Assembly: GCA_963921425.1 (NCBI GenBank)
Contig: OY992839.1
Coordinates: forward strand, 19,204,910 to 19,268,909
DNA length: 64,000 nt
Direction: 5' to 3'
Source: Dryas octopetala
Taxonomy: Eukaryota; Streptophyta; Magnoliopsida; Rosales; Rosaceae
The translations under genes and the position numbers were made by a program. Positions 11,753-24,046 of this stretch are shown piece after piece (position 1 is the stretch's first letter; every line of letters starts with the position of its first letter). The notes under the pieces are model-generated. The model made no database searches and had not been told where the DNA came from. It saw only the letters and a program-made list of their open reading frames with translations.

Positions 11753-13521
11753 AATCAAATTGGATTATAAAATTGCTATAACTAAAAAAAAAAAAAAGAT
11801 TTACTAATAAGCATGCAAATAAAGTTTAAGTTTGATTAATTTACTTTTCTTGCATGATTAGTCGGACACAGTTACTCGTTAATTAATCAATCTAATAATG
11901 GATTGAGGCTACCCTATTAAAGTAACCGAACACGTGATATCGAGGTCAGTATCGGCTGCTGTTGCTCTACCAGCTTAAGGATACTGGAACTGATCTCTCA
12001 GTCTCCCCCGTACTGATTTGGTCATGTCATTGGACTTTAATTAGTTAACTTCTAGACTTATGAATAAAATCGGACTTTAAGTAAAAACCCTAAGTCCGGA
12101 AAATATAAAAACTTAGTCTTAGTAGACTAGTTTATGGAATTTTCTAGAAAGACATGACTGAAGGGAAATGTCATGCCAAAACTCTGCTGAAGTTACTGTT
12201 TGACTAAAGTTGATATTCTGTCAGATTTGGATTTCCAGTTTCCCAGAGAAGGATTTAAGGACATTGGTGTTATGAAAGTACATAAAGGTTAAGTTTAGAC
12301 ACCAAGTAGGGGGATTCTCACACCATAGCTATTGAGACTATTTTGTGTACGTATGTATGATAATAAATATTGTTTCATGTGAACTCTGTATCATTTTTTA
12401 TGCATTTATTGCATGATTTTGATATTGTTAATGATAAACGATGACCTTGGGTTTCGATCTCCTAAATTTGCGGAAGAGGTAAGTACGAACAAGGTAGTCA
12501 ATTTGTCCTTGTTGGGAGACTAGGCTTAAGGGGTATTGTCATGGAAAAGGATACTCTCGCTATATTACCAAGATGGATACGGTAAGTGTAGTTGGCCATT
12601 AGTGATTGATCATCAGGTATGATATTTTGGGTACTCATAAATGTTTTAAGAAGTTTCATACTCATCATTAAAGATTTCGTTTCAACGATTAAACCTTTTG
12701 GTGTATTGGTGAATCTTTTCTAACTGTTTTATCATTGACTATATCGATTAAGTATTTTACTTATTATTTTCAAACCCAGCTAGGGTCCCCCAAGGAAAAG
12801 CTATGATTGTATATGATGCTTACTCTCTACGTTGTTTGCATGTTTTGCACTCTCTTGTAATTGCATATCACGTTCCAGTTGACTACCTTGACTAGTCAGT
12901 CCGGCGAGGCACTCGTATACCTTGCTAGGCATCCTCAGGTCTTCATCAAGTTATTCAGCTTGTTATTTTGATGGGTCTTCTACCTGTTTATTTATCTATC
13001 ATTTTTATTTTAGTTTGTAATTGTTTGAAACATCTTTAAGTATTCGGTTGGTATCCCATTTTGGATTTTGCTTATCAAACATGACCGTTACTGACGTCAT
13101 GTTATGTTAAGGTTATTTTTGTAAAACTTAATACCTTATCGGGTTGGTTTATTTTAAATATATATTTTGAAGTGCACGTGCTTTCCGTTGTTCATTTTAT
13201 TCTCTGATCTAACCCGTATTTTATCAAAAAAATGCTTAACTCGTCTTAATAAACTTGGAATAGTGATGCTAAAACGTGATATCATTATTCTGAGGTTCTT
13301 GGGGTGGGTGCCTCTGCCTGGGCCCCAGTTTGGGGCCTAATAGTCATAACCCTTTAGTTTTCCTTCTTTGCATGAGAAAAGATTTTTTTGGTTGACTGTC
13401 AGATTTTATTTCACTCAACAGGGCTTGAATTGGCTGGCCAATCCCATTAAGGGTTGGTTAAGTGAATAATTAGCTTAATGGACTAGACTTACAGCCCATT
13501 AACTAATCCAAGGTTCTTACA

Positions 13522-13811
13522 TGCTTAGCCTTTTAATCAAAAGCCATTATTAAATCCTTTTTCTTCCTCTAACCTGAAACCACACTCTACCTCAACCAAA
13601 GTCATGATCAACACCACACATCTTCCTAGTTCAACCTATTTTCCTTCTCTCCAAGGCACCTAGGGCTTTAGTTTTAATTATTTTTAGGCTAGTCAATAGT
13701 AAGGTTTCAAAAGTCAAACTCTCAACCTTCTTGTGTTCCTCTTGTCAACCCTATCAACTACTCAAGCATAAATATACATCATAGAGTGCATATGTGTGTG
13801 TGATCCGAGAG
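13522..13811. other. short intergenic gap between two LTRs
   Basis: No gene or repeat structure was recognised. It separates the long LTR from the Tat-like element. Confidence 0.5.
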
Positions 13812-14802
13812 TGTTACTTAAGAAATTAAACAAGATGTTTGGTTCCATTATTCAAAATGGTTGCATGCATAACAATTGAATAGGCATAGAAGTAAAAATG
13901 TGATTTTTATAAAAATGTTTACACCATAAATTGGTTTTGGGCCGGAAGTCCGGCCAGTTCCATGTTTTTGTTAAATAAAAGCCCAATTGCTTCTTAAGCC
14001 CATAACTTTGTAAGCTTATGGCCCAAATTAAAATTAAGTAAAGGAAATTCCAGCTGCTATTGAGAGTCCTTGGTAGGCTAGAATTCTAAACCAAATAATG
14101 CAAAGATAGGTTGCTTTGGCGTAAAGGAAGGAGGAGAAGTCTAAAATCGACAAGGAAATGGTTTTCTGTCACCCTAAGAGGTTGATCACTATATAAACAA
14201 GGCATTGGAAGCATAAAATCTCTCTCAACACATCTCACAAAAAATCAAGCACAAGCTTTACATCTCAAGTTCACGATTTCTCATAGATTTCAGTGTTCTT
14301 AAATTTCTTTGTTGCTCGAGACCTAACTCTTTGTTTTTGGCTATGCCAAGATTTGTTCTTAGTATTGATTTCTTTGTTGTTATTTTCTTTTCATTGTTTG
14401 TTTTTCTCTATGAGATTTGTCATAAAAACTCGCATTGTTACTCAATTTCGTGATAATCAAATTATCCATACTTTCTTAATCAAGATTCATTATTTTGCAA
14501 TCCATCTCGTACATTAATCAAACTACGATTTTACGTACTTACGAATTCGAGCATCAAGTTATTGAAACAAGTGATTAAAGTCTTTGAGAATCATGACGAG
14601 TAGGACCTCGGCGAGCTATTGTTCTATACTCATTTGTAATTGTTTTTTATTAGAAGTTAGTAGGCTCGGCGCGAAAAGTAATTCACATTTTTCTATTACG
14701 GCTGTCTTGTCGAGAATAGTGGCATGCCGAAACATTAAACTATGACTGCAGTGTTTCTAGCTAGAAATTTGGCCAGACTTGCCGAAATTTTTAGAGGTAA
14801 CA
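13812..14802 (+). repeat. 5' LTR of the Tat-like element
   Basis: It runs from TGTTACTTAAG to AGAGGTAACA, with matching inverted ends (TGTTAC, GTAACA). TATAAAC at 14192-14198 is a plausible promoter. The end lies three bases before the primer binding site, which fixes the right edge well; the left edge is inferred from the inverted end. Confidence 0.5.
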
Positions 14803-14805
14803 TAA

Positions 14806-14825
14806 TTTGGCATGCCCAGTGGAAC
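14806..14825 (+). other. primer binding site of the Tat-like element
   Basis: TTTGGCATGCCCAGTGGAAC matches the conserved sequence found just after the 5' LTR of Tat-type gypsy elements. A host tRNA would anneal here to prime reverse transcription. Confidence 0.6.
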
Positions 14826-14839
14826 ACAACACTTGGTGT

Positions 14840-16041
14840 ATGACTGTGACAAGATCGTCCCATAAAACGATCGAAGATTTTCTTGACATGGTAGCTAGGC
14901 GAGGAGTGACCGTTGAACAATTGAAGGCTATCATGGCCGAGAGAGACTTTCCTTTAGGTGAAAACACAACCATGGCTGCACAACATGCGGCCGAGATACA
15001 TGCAACTTCTAGCATATCTGACGAGATAATGAGTGTTCAAGGTGGAATGAGGGTCCTAGAGCAATCAATGAGTGATATGCAGCGTGGGGTGGTGGAAGAG
15101 ATTCGTGGCATGCACACCGGCCTCAAAAGGGGTATAACCACCCTCACTACAACCATAAATTGTTTGGCCGAGTCTATCTGAAGGGATAATGCGACTTTGA
15201 CGGCGAGCATAAATCGTTTGGGTCAAATCATGTGAGTAATGATACAAGCCCAAAATCCGATAAACCAAGTGCCGAATCAGCGACCAAACAATAGATAAAT
15301 CATGCCATACAACTAGATCTGGTAAACGGGTCGTGTTTTACGGGTTCGGGTCAAACCCGACACGACCCGTTAAGCTTAAAGGGTGAACACGACACGACTC
15401 GAATAGAAACAGGTGAACACGACACAACCGTTTCACCAGTTTAAAAAATAAACTATTATTTTTGCAACAAAATTCTAATTAATAAATGAAAAAAGAAATC
15501 AGATGAATCAAAATTCTAATTAATAAATGAACACGACACCACACGAATAACCATCAGATGCATTAATTCAATTTATCATTTTACAAAACAAAATCCAAAA
15601 CAACAAAAGAAATTTGAACACATGCCTCTATCACGATGATGAATCAAAACCACATCAATGAAAAACGCATCAAATTACAAAACCAATCCATTCAAAGAGA
15701 TCCATGTCTTATAACAAAACAAGCCAAAAAAATCCAATCAAATCAACCCAAAACTAAATTGAAGTTGCAAATGGGTTCTTTGATCTAGAGAAGTAGAGAG
15801 AGCTTGAAGAATCCAGAGAGAGGGAGGGTGCAGAGCAGCAATGAATCATGCACCTGGCAATGGCGATTTGGCTTTGATTCGCGAGTTGTCGTGCTCGGTT
15901 GGAAAATCTGAATGCACTATCAAACTCAGCATGACGAGAGGAAGGGGTGGAGGTGGTCTGGCACCCTTTCATAGCTGGAAACGACCGATCACTAGAGTGG
16001 TTGATTGGTTTTGCTCGGTTTCAATCTCTGGGTGATTTTAC

Positions 16042-16081
<40 letters not shown>

Positions 16082-17345
16082 AAGAAAGAGTGAGAGAGTG
16101 AGTGATTGAGACTGGGAGGAAGTGATATCGAGACTGAGAGAGAGCCTAGTGAGATCGAAACTGGGAGTCTGAGAGAAGAGACCGAGAGAGGGAAAGTGGA
16201 GAGAGGAGGCGGATGACTACTAGATGAGAAAGCTTTGAAAATGAGAAGAGGCAGATGTGAGAGATAGAAAGTTAGAGATGAGATAGGGTTAATTTTTTTA
16301 AGATAATTACTAAAATGCCCTTCCCTTAACGAGTGACCCGTGGTTTCACCCGACACGACCTGTTATCTTAACGGGTCAGTAATGGGTGACACTGATATCA
16401 ACCCGGCTTGATAACCTCAAACCCAAACCCGTAAATTTACGTGTCGTGTTAACGAGTCGTATGTGTTTTTTCCAGGTCTACATACAATAGCCCGTGGCAG
16501 ATATTAATGAACAAAGGATCGTGGTTCCACCGCAACCATTTGAATTGGTTGCCATGCAGGCAGCACAACCCCGATACGTTGCGCCATATGCAAGGAATAA
16601 CAAGAATGATGTTATCAACGACAATCTTATGAATCTTAACAGAGGTATGAGGCAAGCGCCGAGGGGTATGTTTAGGGATATTGAGCAAGAAGCTGCTTAT
16701 CACGGCCAGCCAATGACTATGGCTGCCATGGAAAGCCTGCTTCAGGAGTATATGGGGGATAATGGTAGATGGCCAAGGCCAGTATACACTTTACCATTCA
16801 TGGCGGCGGTGTTGGATTATGAATTGCCAAGAAACTTTAGGCAGCCAGATTTTACCATGTTTTCTGGCAAAGAAGACAGAGTCTCGTCTATTAAACACAT
16901 TGCTAAGTTCACGGCCCAGTGCGTGAGCATGCTAGAGATGAGGCGTTGAAGATGAGAATGTTTGTCTCTTCACTTACAGGCGTCACGTTCAAATGGTTTA
17001 TGACTTTACGACTCCATACTATATAGGCACATTGAGGCAGATGGAAGTCCCTTTTCATGAGCAATTTTACCATTATGAAGAAGATGTGTCAGTCGCGGAT
17101 TTGACGAGACTTTACCAAAGGGAAAATGAGTCAGCCTCGACGCACATTACCAAATTCTGGCGTGCAAGGGTGAACTGAAGGGTCCACTTGACAAAGAATA
17201 CATGAAACACTTGGATGGGGTTAACTTCTAATATTTGTATGAATTGGCTGACAGAGTGGCTCGATTTGAGTCATTGATGAAGGAGGAAGCCTACAGGAAG
17301 AATGTGTCCAAAACAGGTTACAATAAAGGCGTGACAATGCACTTT
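14840..17345 (+). pseudogene. gag of the Tat-like element, split by a hAT insertion
   Basis: The N-terminal part (to 15180) reads through KTIEDFLDMVARRGVTVEQL and an alanine-rich stretch to a stop. After the hAT, 16494-16949 continues with PQPFELVAMQ and the PEFRMPDFTMFSGKED-like capsid start. The segment 16993-17178 holds the capsid core (FTTPYYIGTLRQMEVPFHEQ-like region), in another frame. Breaks include several stops and at least one frameshift. Gag forms the virus-like particle that packages the element RNA. Confidence 0.75.
15314..16480. mobile_element. non-autonomous hAT element inside the Tat gag
   Basis: Ends are TAGATCTGG on the left and, read on the minus strand, TAGACCTGG on the right. 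The 8-bp flanks are CATACAAC and CATACAAT. Next to both ends are clusters of ACGGGTCGTGT / ACACGACCCGT motifs, the subterminal repeats of a common plant hAT family. The interior has no transposase; it contains GA microsatellites at 16041-16090 and a possible captured sequence around 15841-16035. Removing the element and one flank copy restores colinear gag DNA, so it inserted after the retroelement. Confidence 0.8.
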
Positions 17346-18364
17346 CTGACGATGGATGAGGAAGAAGGATGTGACCGAGATAAAAACTGATAAACCCTAT
17401 GAATGTCCAGCATTGGTTAAGCCTCCTACGACGAAACCCAAGGTCACCGGCCAGGCAATTTCATATCAAGCGTAAGGGAACACCTTCAGACTGAATGTAA
17501 CCAAGAACTATGGTTTTGATTTGTCCAAAGTGGATCAAATTTTTGATCAAATGAGGAAGGATAAGATGATAATTCTGCCGACAGATCACGTCACCCGACA
17601 AAAGAAGAATTGGCAGGAAAGACCTTTTGTAAGTACCATGCTAAATACACACACGCTACGGCGACATGTGTAACTTTTAAAGAAATAGTGCAGAAGTTGA
17701 TTAACGAGTGCAAGTTGAAGTTCACTTAGAAGGATAAGCAACAAATGAGAACTGATGCAAAGCCTTTTGACGAGGCAACAATGAATGTGGTATCTCTAAG
17801 GAGACAGAAACCGGCGGATCACCATCTTAAAACTCGAGTTGATCTCACTACAGTCGAGGAGCAGCAAGAAAATAAACAAAGTATTCCCCTACGGCCAAAA
17901 GGGTCGATAGTTCTATGTACAAGATGCACATGTGTGGTAAAGGTGTAAGAGTTCATAAAATAAACTGTAGGGATTAACAAAGCTCCCATTAAAGATCATA
18001 AGGGAAAGGCACAAATAATGTGTCAAGACGAGAAGAAACTACAGCCAAGGCCATTGTTGAGCAAAGGAGAAGTCCCAACTAGAAGTATTGATCTATGGCA
18101 AAAGAAAGATGACTCATGGTTGATCTTGACAAGAAATGTGAGCAAATTTGGAAAAAAAAAATCCCCAACTTGAGAAGCATCAGGGGAAGTAAGGGAATGT
18201 TACCTATGAAGCTTATAGTGGGAAGCAAGTGAAGGCTCACGGCATTTTACGTCGTAGACTCCACGGCCAACTACAACCTACTTCTCTGTTCAGACTGGAT
18301 TCATGCTAATAGGTGTGTACCTTCTTCCCTCCATCAAGCCTTTATTTTCTAGAATGGTGATCAA
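17346..18364 (+). pseudogene. degenerate gag-to-protease segment of the Tat-like element
   Basis: Short coding-like pieces occur in changing frames, including KPFDEATMNVVSLRR around 17760-17810, a phrase typical of the region between gag and protease in these elements. The protease core near 18200-18330 is scrambled; I could not see an intact Asp-Ser/Thr-Gly triad. Confidence 0.55.
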
Positions 18365-20997
18365 GTGGAGGTGGTCTTGGCCGAGCAAAAGCCTTTTGAG
18401 GCAATGACAAGCGTGATAGAAGCTCAGTATTATGAGGAAGACATGGGTTATTTAGTGTTTGAAGGGGAAGATGCCAACGGTCGCCAAACTAGTGTTTGGA
18501 CCAAAAGGAAGATAAGACAAACTGCCGAGGAGACAGGACTCCTCACAACGGTGTTTCAATTGTTCAAAAGATATGATTAATGTTAAGAGACCAAAAAGAT
18601 GCGGAAGATGCTTTGATGGAGGATCTCGCCGAGAGACTCCAGACGTACGAGAAATCGAAGCTCATAGTTGATATAAACGCCGAGTTCATCATAGAACATG
18701 AACAAGCCAGGAAGGAATGAGGAATGAATGCACTAGACCCAGCCCTTGCCGAGTTTAAAGATTCGAAGGCCGAGGTTCAAGATCCTTCTGAGGAAATCAA
18801 CTTGAGCACTGATGAGTACCCACGACCAATTTTCATTAGTCAATTAATTTCAGAAGAGTTACAAGCCAAAGTGGTTGCCTTGATCAAAGAATATAGAGAC
18901 TGCTTCGCTTGGCATTACAGGGAGATGCCAGGTTTGGATCGAGATTTGGTCGAGCACCGATTATCCCTAAAAGAAGCATTCAAGCCATATTCTCAACCGC
19001 CGAGACACGCTTCGCTATGGAGGTACAACGGCAAATAGAGGATGAAATCCGCCAACTCTATAAGGCCGGATTCATCAGGACAGCAAAGTATATAAGTTGG
19101 GTGTCCAATGTGGTTCCCGTACTCAAGAAAAATGGCAAGCTAGTGTGTGGATTTCAGAAATCTCAATTTAGCAACACCTAAGGATGAATATCCAATGCCT
19201 ATGACAGACTTGTTGGTAAACGGCGCAGCGAAACACAAAATTCTCTCTTTTATGGATGGTCATGCCGGGTACAATCAAATCTTTATCACCGATGAGGATG
19301 TCCACAAGACTACTTTTAGGTGCCCACCACCAATAGGAATACATGAGTGAATTGTGATGCCATTTGGGTTAAAGAATGCCGAAGCAACATATCAAAGGGC
19401 TATGAACACTATCTTTCGATTGATTGGCGACACATTTGAGGTCTACATAGACGATGTGGTTGTGAAGTCCAAGACCAAGGACAACCATTTAATGAACTTA
19501 AAGCAGGCTTTTGAAAGAATGAGACAAAACAAGTTGAAAATGAACCCCCAGAAATGTGCGTTTGGGGTTTCCGCCGGGAATTTCCTACGATTTTTGGTTC
19601 ATCAAAAGGGTGTTGAAATAGATAAGAATAAGACAAGAGCCATCATAGAGGTACCCCAACCAAAAATAAGAAAGAACTTCAGTCTTTTCTCGACAAAGTG
19701 AATTTCTTACGGAGGTTTATCTCCAACTTGGCCGGCAAAATACGGCCCATTCTCGACCCTCTTACGACTCAAGGCAACTGACGAATTTATATGGGAAAAA
19801 GAACATCAGGAAGCTTTTAACGCAATTAAAGAATACTTAATCCAACCTCCTATTCTCATTCCCCCTTGCCGAGATAGACTTTTGAAATTATACATCGACG
19901 TGGCGGAGAATTCTATTGGTGCGTTATTTGCCCAAGATAATGAGGAGGGAAAGAAGCAAACAATTCATTATATGATCCGGATCTTGACCGAGGTTGAAAC
20001 TAGATACTCGCTCGTTGAGAAGCTGTGCTTGGCTTTATATTTCTCGACGATCAAGTTGCGGCACTATATGCTGCCAACTACGGTTTTAATCATTTAAAAA
20101 ACGGATGTGGTCAAATACATGCTTACACGGCCAATCATTCATGGCCGGATTGGAAAGTGGACTATAGCCATTTCTGAATTCGATTTCAGATACATCCCTC
20201 AGAAGGCAGTCAAAGGCCAATCTTTAGCTGATTTTTTGGCGCACCACCTTTCTAAAGAAATTGAAGATATCGATGAAGTCGAAATTGATGCTATTTCCAG
20301 TCACTATTTAGGGATTGAGCCGTGGAGTCTTTGGTTTAGTGGGTCCAGCCCAAATTGTTCGGCGAAAGTTGAAATAATCATAAAATCACCACAAGGGATG
20401 AGATACCAGTTTGCTTTTCAATTAGGATTCCCTTGTACTAATAACCAAGCAGAATATAACGCCCTTTTTATTGGGTTAGAGATTTTGGGAGAACTCAGTG
20501 CACAATACGTTGCCGTGTACAACGATTCTCTGTTAGTAATCGAACAAGTTACAGGACAATATAGAAGTCTTAATCCGATTTTAAGTTTCTACTGGGACGT
20601 GATAACACTGCTAGCCATAGAATTCACAGAAATCACATTCAATCTTGTTAGAAGGGAAGAGAACTATAAGGCCGAAGAGATGACTAAGATAACTTCAGGG
20701 ATCACCTTTCCAGAGGGTGTCGAGTCACGAATGGTGAAGATAACTTCAGGGATCACCATTCCAGAGGGTGCTGAGTCACGAATGGTGAAGATAGAGAGAC
20801 AAGAACTGCCCTATGCTCAGCAACGGATGAGGCCCCGCGCCATATGTTGTGTGCAAGTTAACACAAATGATTGGAGATGGCCTCTCATCCAATACCTAAG
20901 AAATCCACACCAACCTCACCCAAGGAAGGTGAGATATCAGGCGAGAAACTATATAATGATAAATGATGATCTCTATAGAAGAAGCTACTAATGAAAT
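18365..20997 (+). pseudogene. reverse transcriptase, RNase H and second RNase H of the Tat-like element
   Basis: RT starts with DYRDCFAWHYREMPGL-like residues near 18895. It includes WVSNVVPVLKKNGK (19096-19140), FMDGHAGYNQI (19250-19280), MPFGLKNAEATYQRAMN and the catalytic YIDDVVVKS (19444-19470). The first RNase H begins near 19860 (LYIDVAENSIGALFAQ). The second occupies 20320-20690 (NNQAEYNALFIGLEI). Frames change at about 19035, 19150, 19340 and 19700. The linker after the second RNase H contains a 51-bp duplication. This part would synthesise the DNA copy of the element. Confidence 0.85.
20690..20791 (+). repeat. 51-bp tandem duplication in the RNase H linker
   Basis: Two adjacent 51-bp units encode TSGITFPEGVESRMVKI and TSGITIPEGAESRMVKI. 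The reading frame is kept because 51 is a multiple of three. Only a few bases differ between the units. Confidence 0.85.
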
Positions 20998-21790
20998 GTT
21001 TGAGAGAACAAGAGTCCAAGATTGCCGTGGCCGAGGTCCACGCTGGACTTTGTGGCGCGCACTAAGCCGGCCACAAGATGAGATGGTTGATCCACAAACA
21101 TGGCTCACTACAAGAAAACAGGGGTTTGGCAATGATTGAAAGTTGTTGTCTAAAGCTTGCAATTTGTTACCTAAACCTATCGGCAACAAAATTCTGCCGT
21201 TACCATGGGCGTTGCCCTAGGACCCTTGTCAATGACTATAGGCAACCAATTTAGTAGTCGTTGCTAATTTTGCAACGAGTTAGCAATGAATATTTTGTTG
21301 CCGATGCTGGCATAGAAAACCAAATTCGAGGGATATTTTGCTACAATCACCGCGTTGCCTATGATATTATGCAACAACATCGTCGTTGCCTTACCAATTT
21401 ATAGGCAACCACTATGTTGTTGCTTAATTATTGCGGTGAAATTCTATGGTGTTGCCTATGCTATCAAGCAACGACTCTATTGTTGCTCAAGTATACAATA
21501 TGCAAGGACCATGGCATTGCCTAATCTGTTTCGCAACCATGTCATAGTTGCATTTTCCCTCAAAAGGCAACATGGTTTAGTCATTGCCTAATCTTTTTGG
21601 CAACCAGCCTATGTCATCGTTGCCTTTTCCTTCAAAAGGCAAGATGGGTTCGCCCTTGGCTAATCTTTTTTGCAACTATGTCATCGTTGCATTTTCTCTC
21701 AAAAGGCAACATGATTTTGAAAGATTGCATTGAATATGCAAAAACTTGCAACCTATGTCAAATGTGCGGCCTCATCCAATATGTTTGGGC
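20998..21790 (+). pseudogene. integrase N-terminus of the Tat-like element, split
   Basis: The zinc-binding N-terminal region reads GHKMRWLIHKHG up to 21105 and resumes after the CACTA-like insertion as MILKDCIEYAKTCNLCQMCG (about 21712-21770). The HxxH...CxxC arrangement is recognisable across the gap. The catalytic core is absent, since a hAT end begins at 21791. Confidence 0.75.
21107..21710 (+). mobile_element. CACTA-like terminal fragment in the gypsy integrase
   Basis: It starts CACTACAAGAAAACAGGGG, the canonical end of plant CACTA (En/Spm-type) elements, and is filled with short subterminal repeats of the GTTGCCTA / GGCAAC type on both strands. The opposite terminus (TTCTTGTAGTG) is not present: integrase sequence resumes directly after GGCAACATG. 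It is therefore an end fragment or a deletion derivative. Confidence 0.6.
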
Positions 21791-23712
21791 TAGGGCTGGG
21801 TCGATATTCGAACCGCCAACTACTTACCGATCACCGACCAACAAGGGGTCGAAAGAGCAAAACCTTCACCGCCACCGATGTCGACAGTGTCGGAATACCG
21901 ATTGACGATATTACTGGCTCCAGCTATCGGATCGGAATGGGCCCAATCAAAACATATTTTGGGCCAAAAATATAGGCAAAAAAAAAAAATGCAACCACAA
22001 TACATTACTGAATAGTGAATACTAATTACAATTATACTTTTATAACAATTAAACAATTATACAAAACAAATAGATCTCAAACATTAATCTGCAGACATAC
22101 CAAACAGGCAAACTGCAAACATACCAAACTTACAAGTTTAACTGTTTAACAAACTTAAGAAAAAACATACCAAAGTAACACATGTGCTACATATACAAGC
22201 GTATTTATAGTTTCAAAAGACCCCCAATACTTGTTAAACTTCTGCATCATTGAATCTGCCACACTTTGCAACACAAGATTACTAAAATCTTTAGTTTTGT
22301 CCAAAATCTCTACTTGTAACTTACTTACTGTTACATATAGCTCGAGGCTTGTGCACGTCTTGGTTGCACTAAGCACCAAAGTAGCATCATAGAATTTTTC
22401 TAAGAACACCACAAAGGCAGATGCCTTATCCCAATCATCACTTAGAGGCCCATCCCTCACCTTTCCATCCCTATCTTTCTAAAAAAAAAAAAGGTCATAA
22501 ATGGTCTATACTTCTTTGCCATTCTAGAGAATACAATTTTGTATTTGAAGGCACTGTCCAACATCTTGTAGGTGGAGTTCCACCTAGTGCTAACATCTAT
22601 TGGGATAGTGGACATTGACCCCTTGTTCATCAAAACTGCATATTCCCTAAACTTATCTAACCTTTGTGGAGAGGAGTGAATCAACTTCACACAATTTCTT
22701 ATTCCTTCAATTGAACCAACCATCTCCTTCAACCCATCCTTCACTACTAAATTGAGGATGTGACAAGCACATCTCACGTGCAAGTATATGCCATTAAAGA
22801 GCAATGTACCTACCTCCTTTAACCTCTTTCTCATATAATCAATCCCCACATCATTTGCACTATCATTGTCTACTGTGATAGTAAACACCTTTTTATCCTC
22901 AATCCTTCATCAAACTGTGCTCTAAAACCCTCCCTATGTCTTCACCCTTGTGTGAATTAATCTTAGTGAAGTTGATAATCGTTTTATGCAATATCCACTC
23001 ATTGTCCATGAAATGGGCAGTCACCACCATGTAATTGATATTTTGGACAAATATCTACGTATCAGTGGTGATGCTTACCCTTTAAGCACCTATCACACTC
23101 ATAATCTTTGTCTTCTCCACATTGTACAAGTCTAACACCTTGTAGCTACCTTTTTCTTATCTGGAATTTTAAACTTAGGACACAAGTCACTAATCATCTC
23201 CCTAAAGGATACTGCTTCAACCACCCTAAAAGGATGATCTTCTCTTATAATTCACTTAATCATTTTCTCTTCATGTTTTTTCTGGTTAAAGACATGTGGA
23301 ACCAATGGAGCCCTCATGGTCTCTTGTGTAAGGGTTGATTGCCCTTTCACATTACCCTTGTTCACCTCTTCTCTATGTGATTCCTAATCCCAGTAGTACC
23401 ATTGTTTTTAGGGTGGGCTGGCATCTCATATTTTCATGTATTACAAACGGCATAAGGGTACATCACTCCTTTTTCATTTTTTTTAAAGAATTTTGTACAA
23501 AAAGACCATACATCACTATGTTTGACCTTCTTAGACTTGGGTTCAATAGCTGGTTCAGGTTGTGGACTTTCTGGTTGTTCATTTTCCCCAACCCCAAACT
23601 GTGTTTGAGTTGAAATTGTTTCAGGTTAGGGTGGATTTTGTGTATAGGAACTTTGGAGTGTTTGTTCATTAAGAGAGGCATTAGTGTTTGAAATAGAATG
23701 GCTAGACTCCAT
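21791..23712 (-). mobile_element. deleted hAT element, minus orientation
   Basis: The left end TAGGGCTGGGTCGATATTCG is a known style of hAT terminus with GGTCGG-type subterminal repeats. Transposase remnants run toward it on the minus strand. The right terminus was not found; the element may be joined directly to the next hAT near 23.7-24.0 kb. No 8-bp target duplication could be assigned. Confidence 0.6.
22155..23712 (-). pseudogene. hAT transposase remnant with BED zinc finger
   Basis: The start is probably at 23712 (MESSHSISNTNASLNEQ). The BED-type zinc finger follows near 23530-23390 (residues around SDVWSFCTKFFKKN, then NNGTTGIRNHIEKR). The central catalytic region is clear at 22457-22888: TITVDNDSANDVGIDYM, RCACHILNLVVKDGL and STRWNSTYKML. 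The part at 22155-22460 continues with FLEKFYDATLVLSATK. The C-terminal dimerisation domain is missing, deleted before the end at 21791, and several frameshifts and stops occur. It would have cut and pasted the element. Confidence 0.85.
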
Positions 23713-24046
23713 CCTAAACCCTAGGATACAAAACAAATTAACAAACCAAATTTACCAAACAATACATCATTATTAATTTATTCTAGGCAGCAGGCAATAC
23801 ACAAACACAACTACACAATTACACAGTCTACTAGTTTACAGTTCTACACAAGCATACTGCATACATGACTCAAATTCCAGTAAAGATTTTGAGAAACCAC
23901 ATCGCCCTAAGTCCAAATGTCCGATGTTAATCTGGTAAATTTCAATATGATTATATGAGTCCTTGCTTTTAACTTGTATAGGCAGCAACTTATATAAAAG
24001 TGTATAATTTCTTGCATTTTATTTTTTATAGACAGACTCTACAGAA

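Larger units (their letters stand above)
10309..13521 (+). mobile_element. long gypsy-type LTR, probably solo
   Basis: The segment starts TGTAAGACCC and ends GGTTCTTACA, a terminal inverted repeat of the TG...CA type. A TATA box (TATAAATA, 11119-11126) sits about 0.8 kb in, followed by a long transcribed-type region, as in the large LTRs of plant chromovirus-like gypsy elements. No primer binding site follows the end and no polypurine tract precedes the start, suggesting a solo LTR. However, the 5 bp flanks (GTCCT and TGCTT) do not match, so the ends may be off or one side rearranged. Confidence 0.5.
13812..21790 (+). mobile_element. Tat-like Ty3/gypsy retrotransposon, interrupted and 3'-truncated
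   Basis: From left to right: a 5' LTR, a primer binding site, gag, protease/RT, RNase H plus a second RNase H-like domain, and the start of integrase. The second RNase H after the first is typical of the Tat group. A hAT (15314-16480) splits gag and a CACTA-like end (21107-21710) splits integrase. The element stops where another hAT begins at 21791; the rest of integrase and the 3' LTR were not found. Many stops and frameshifts mark it as old. Confidence 0.8.
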
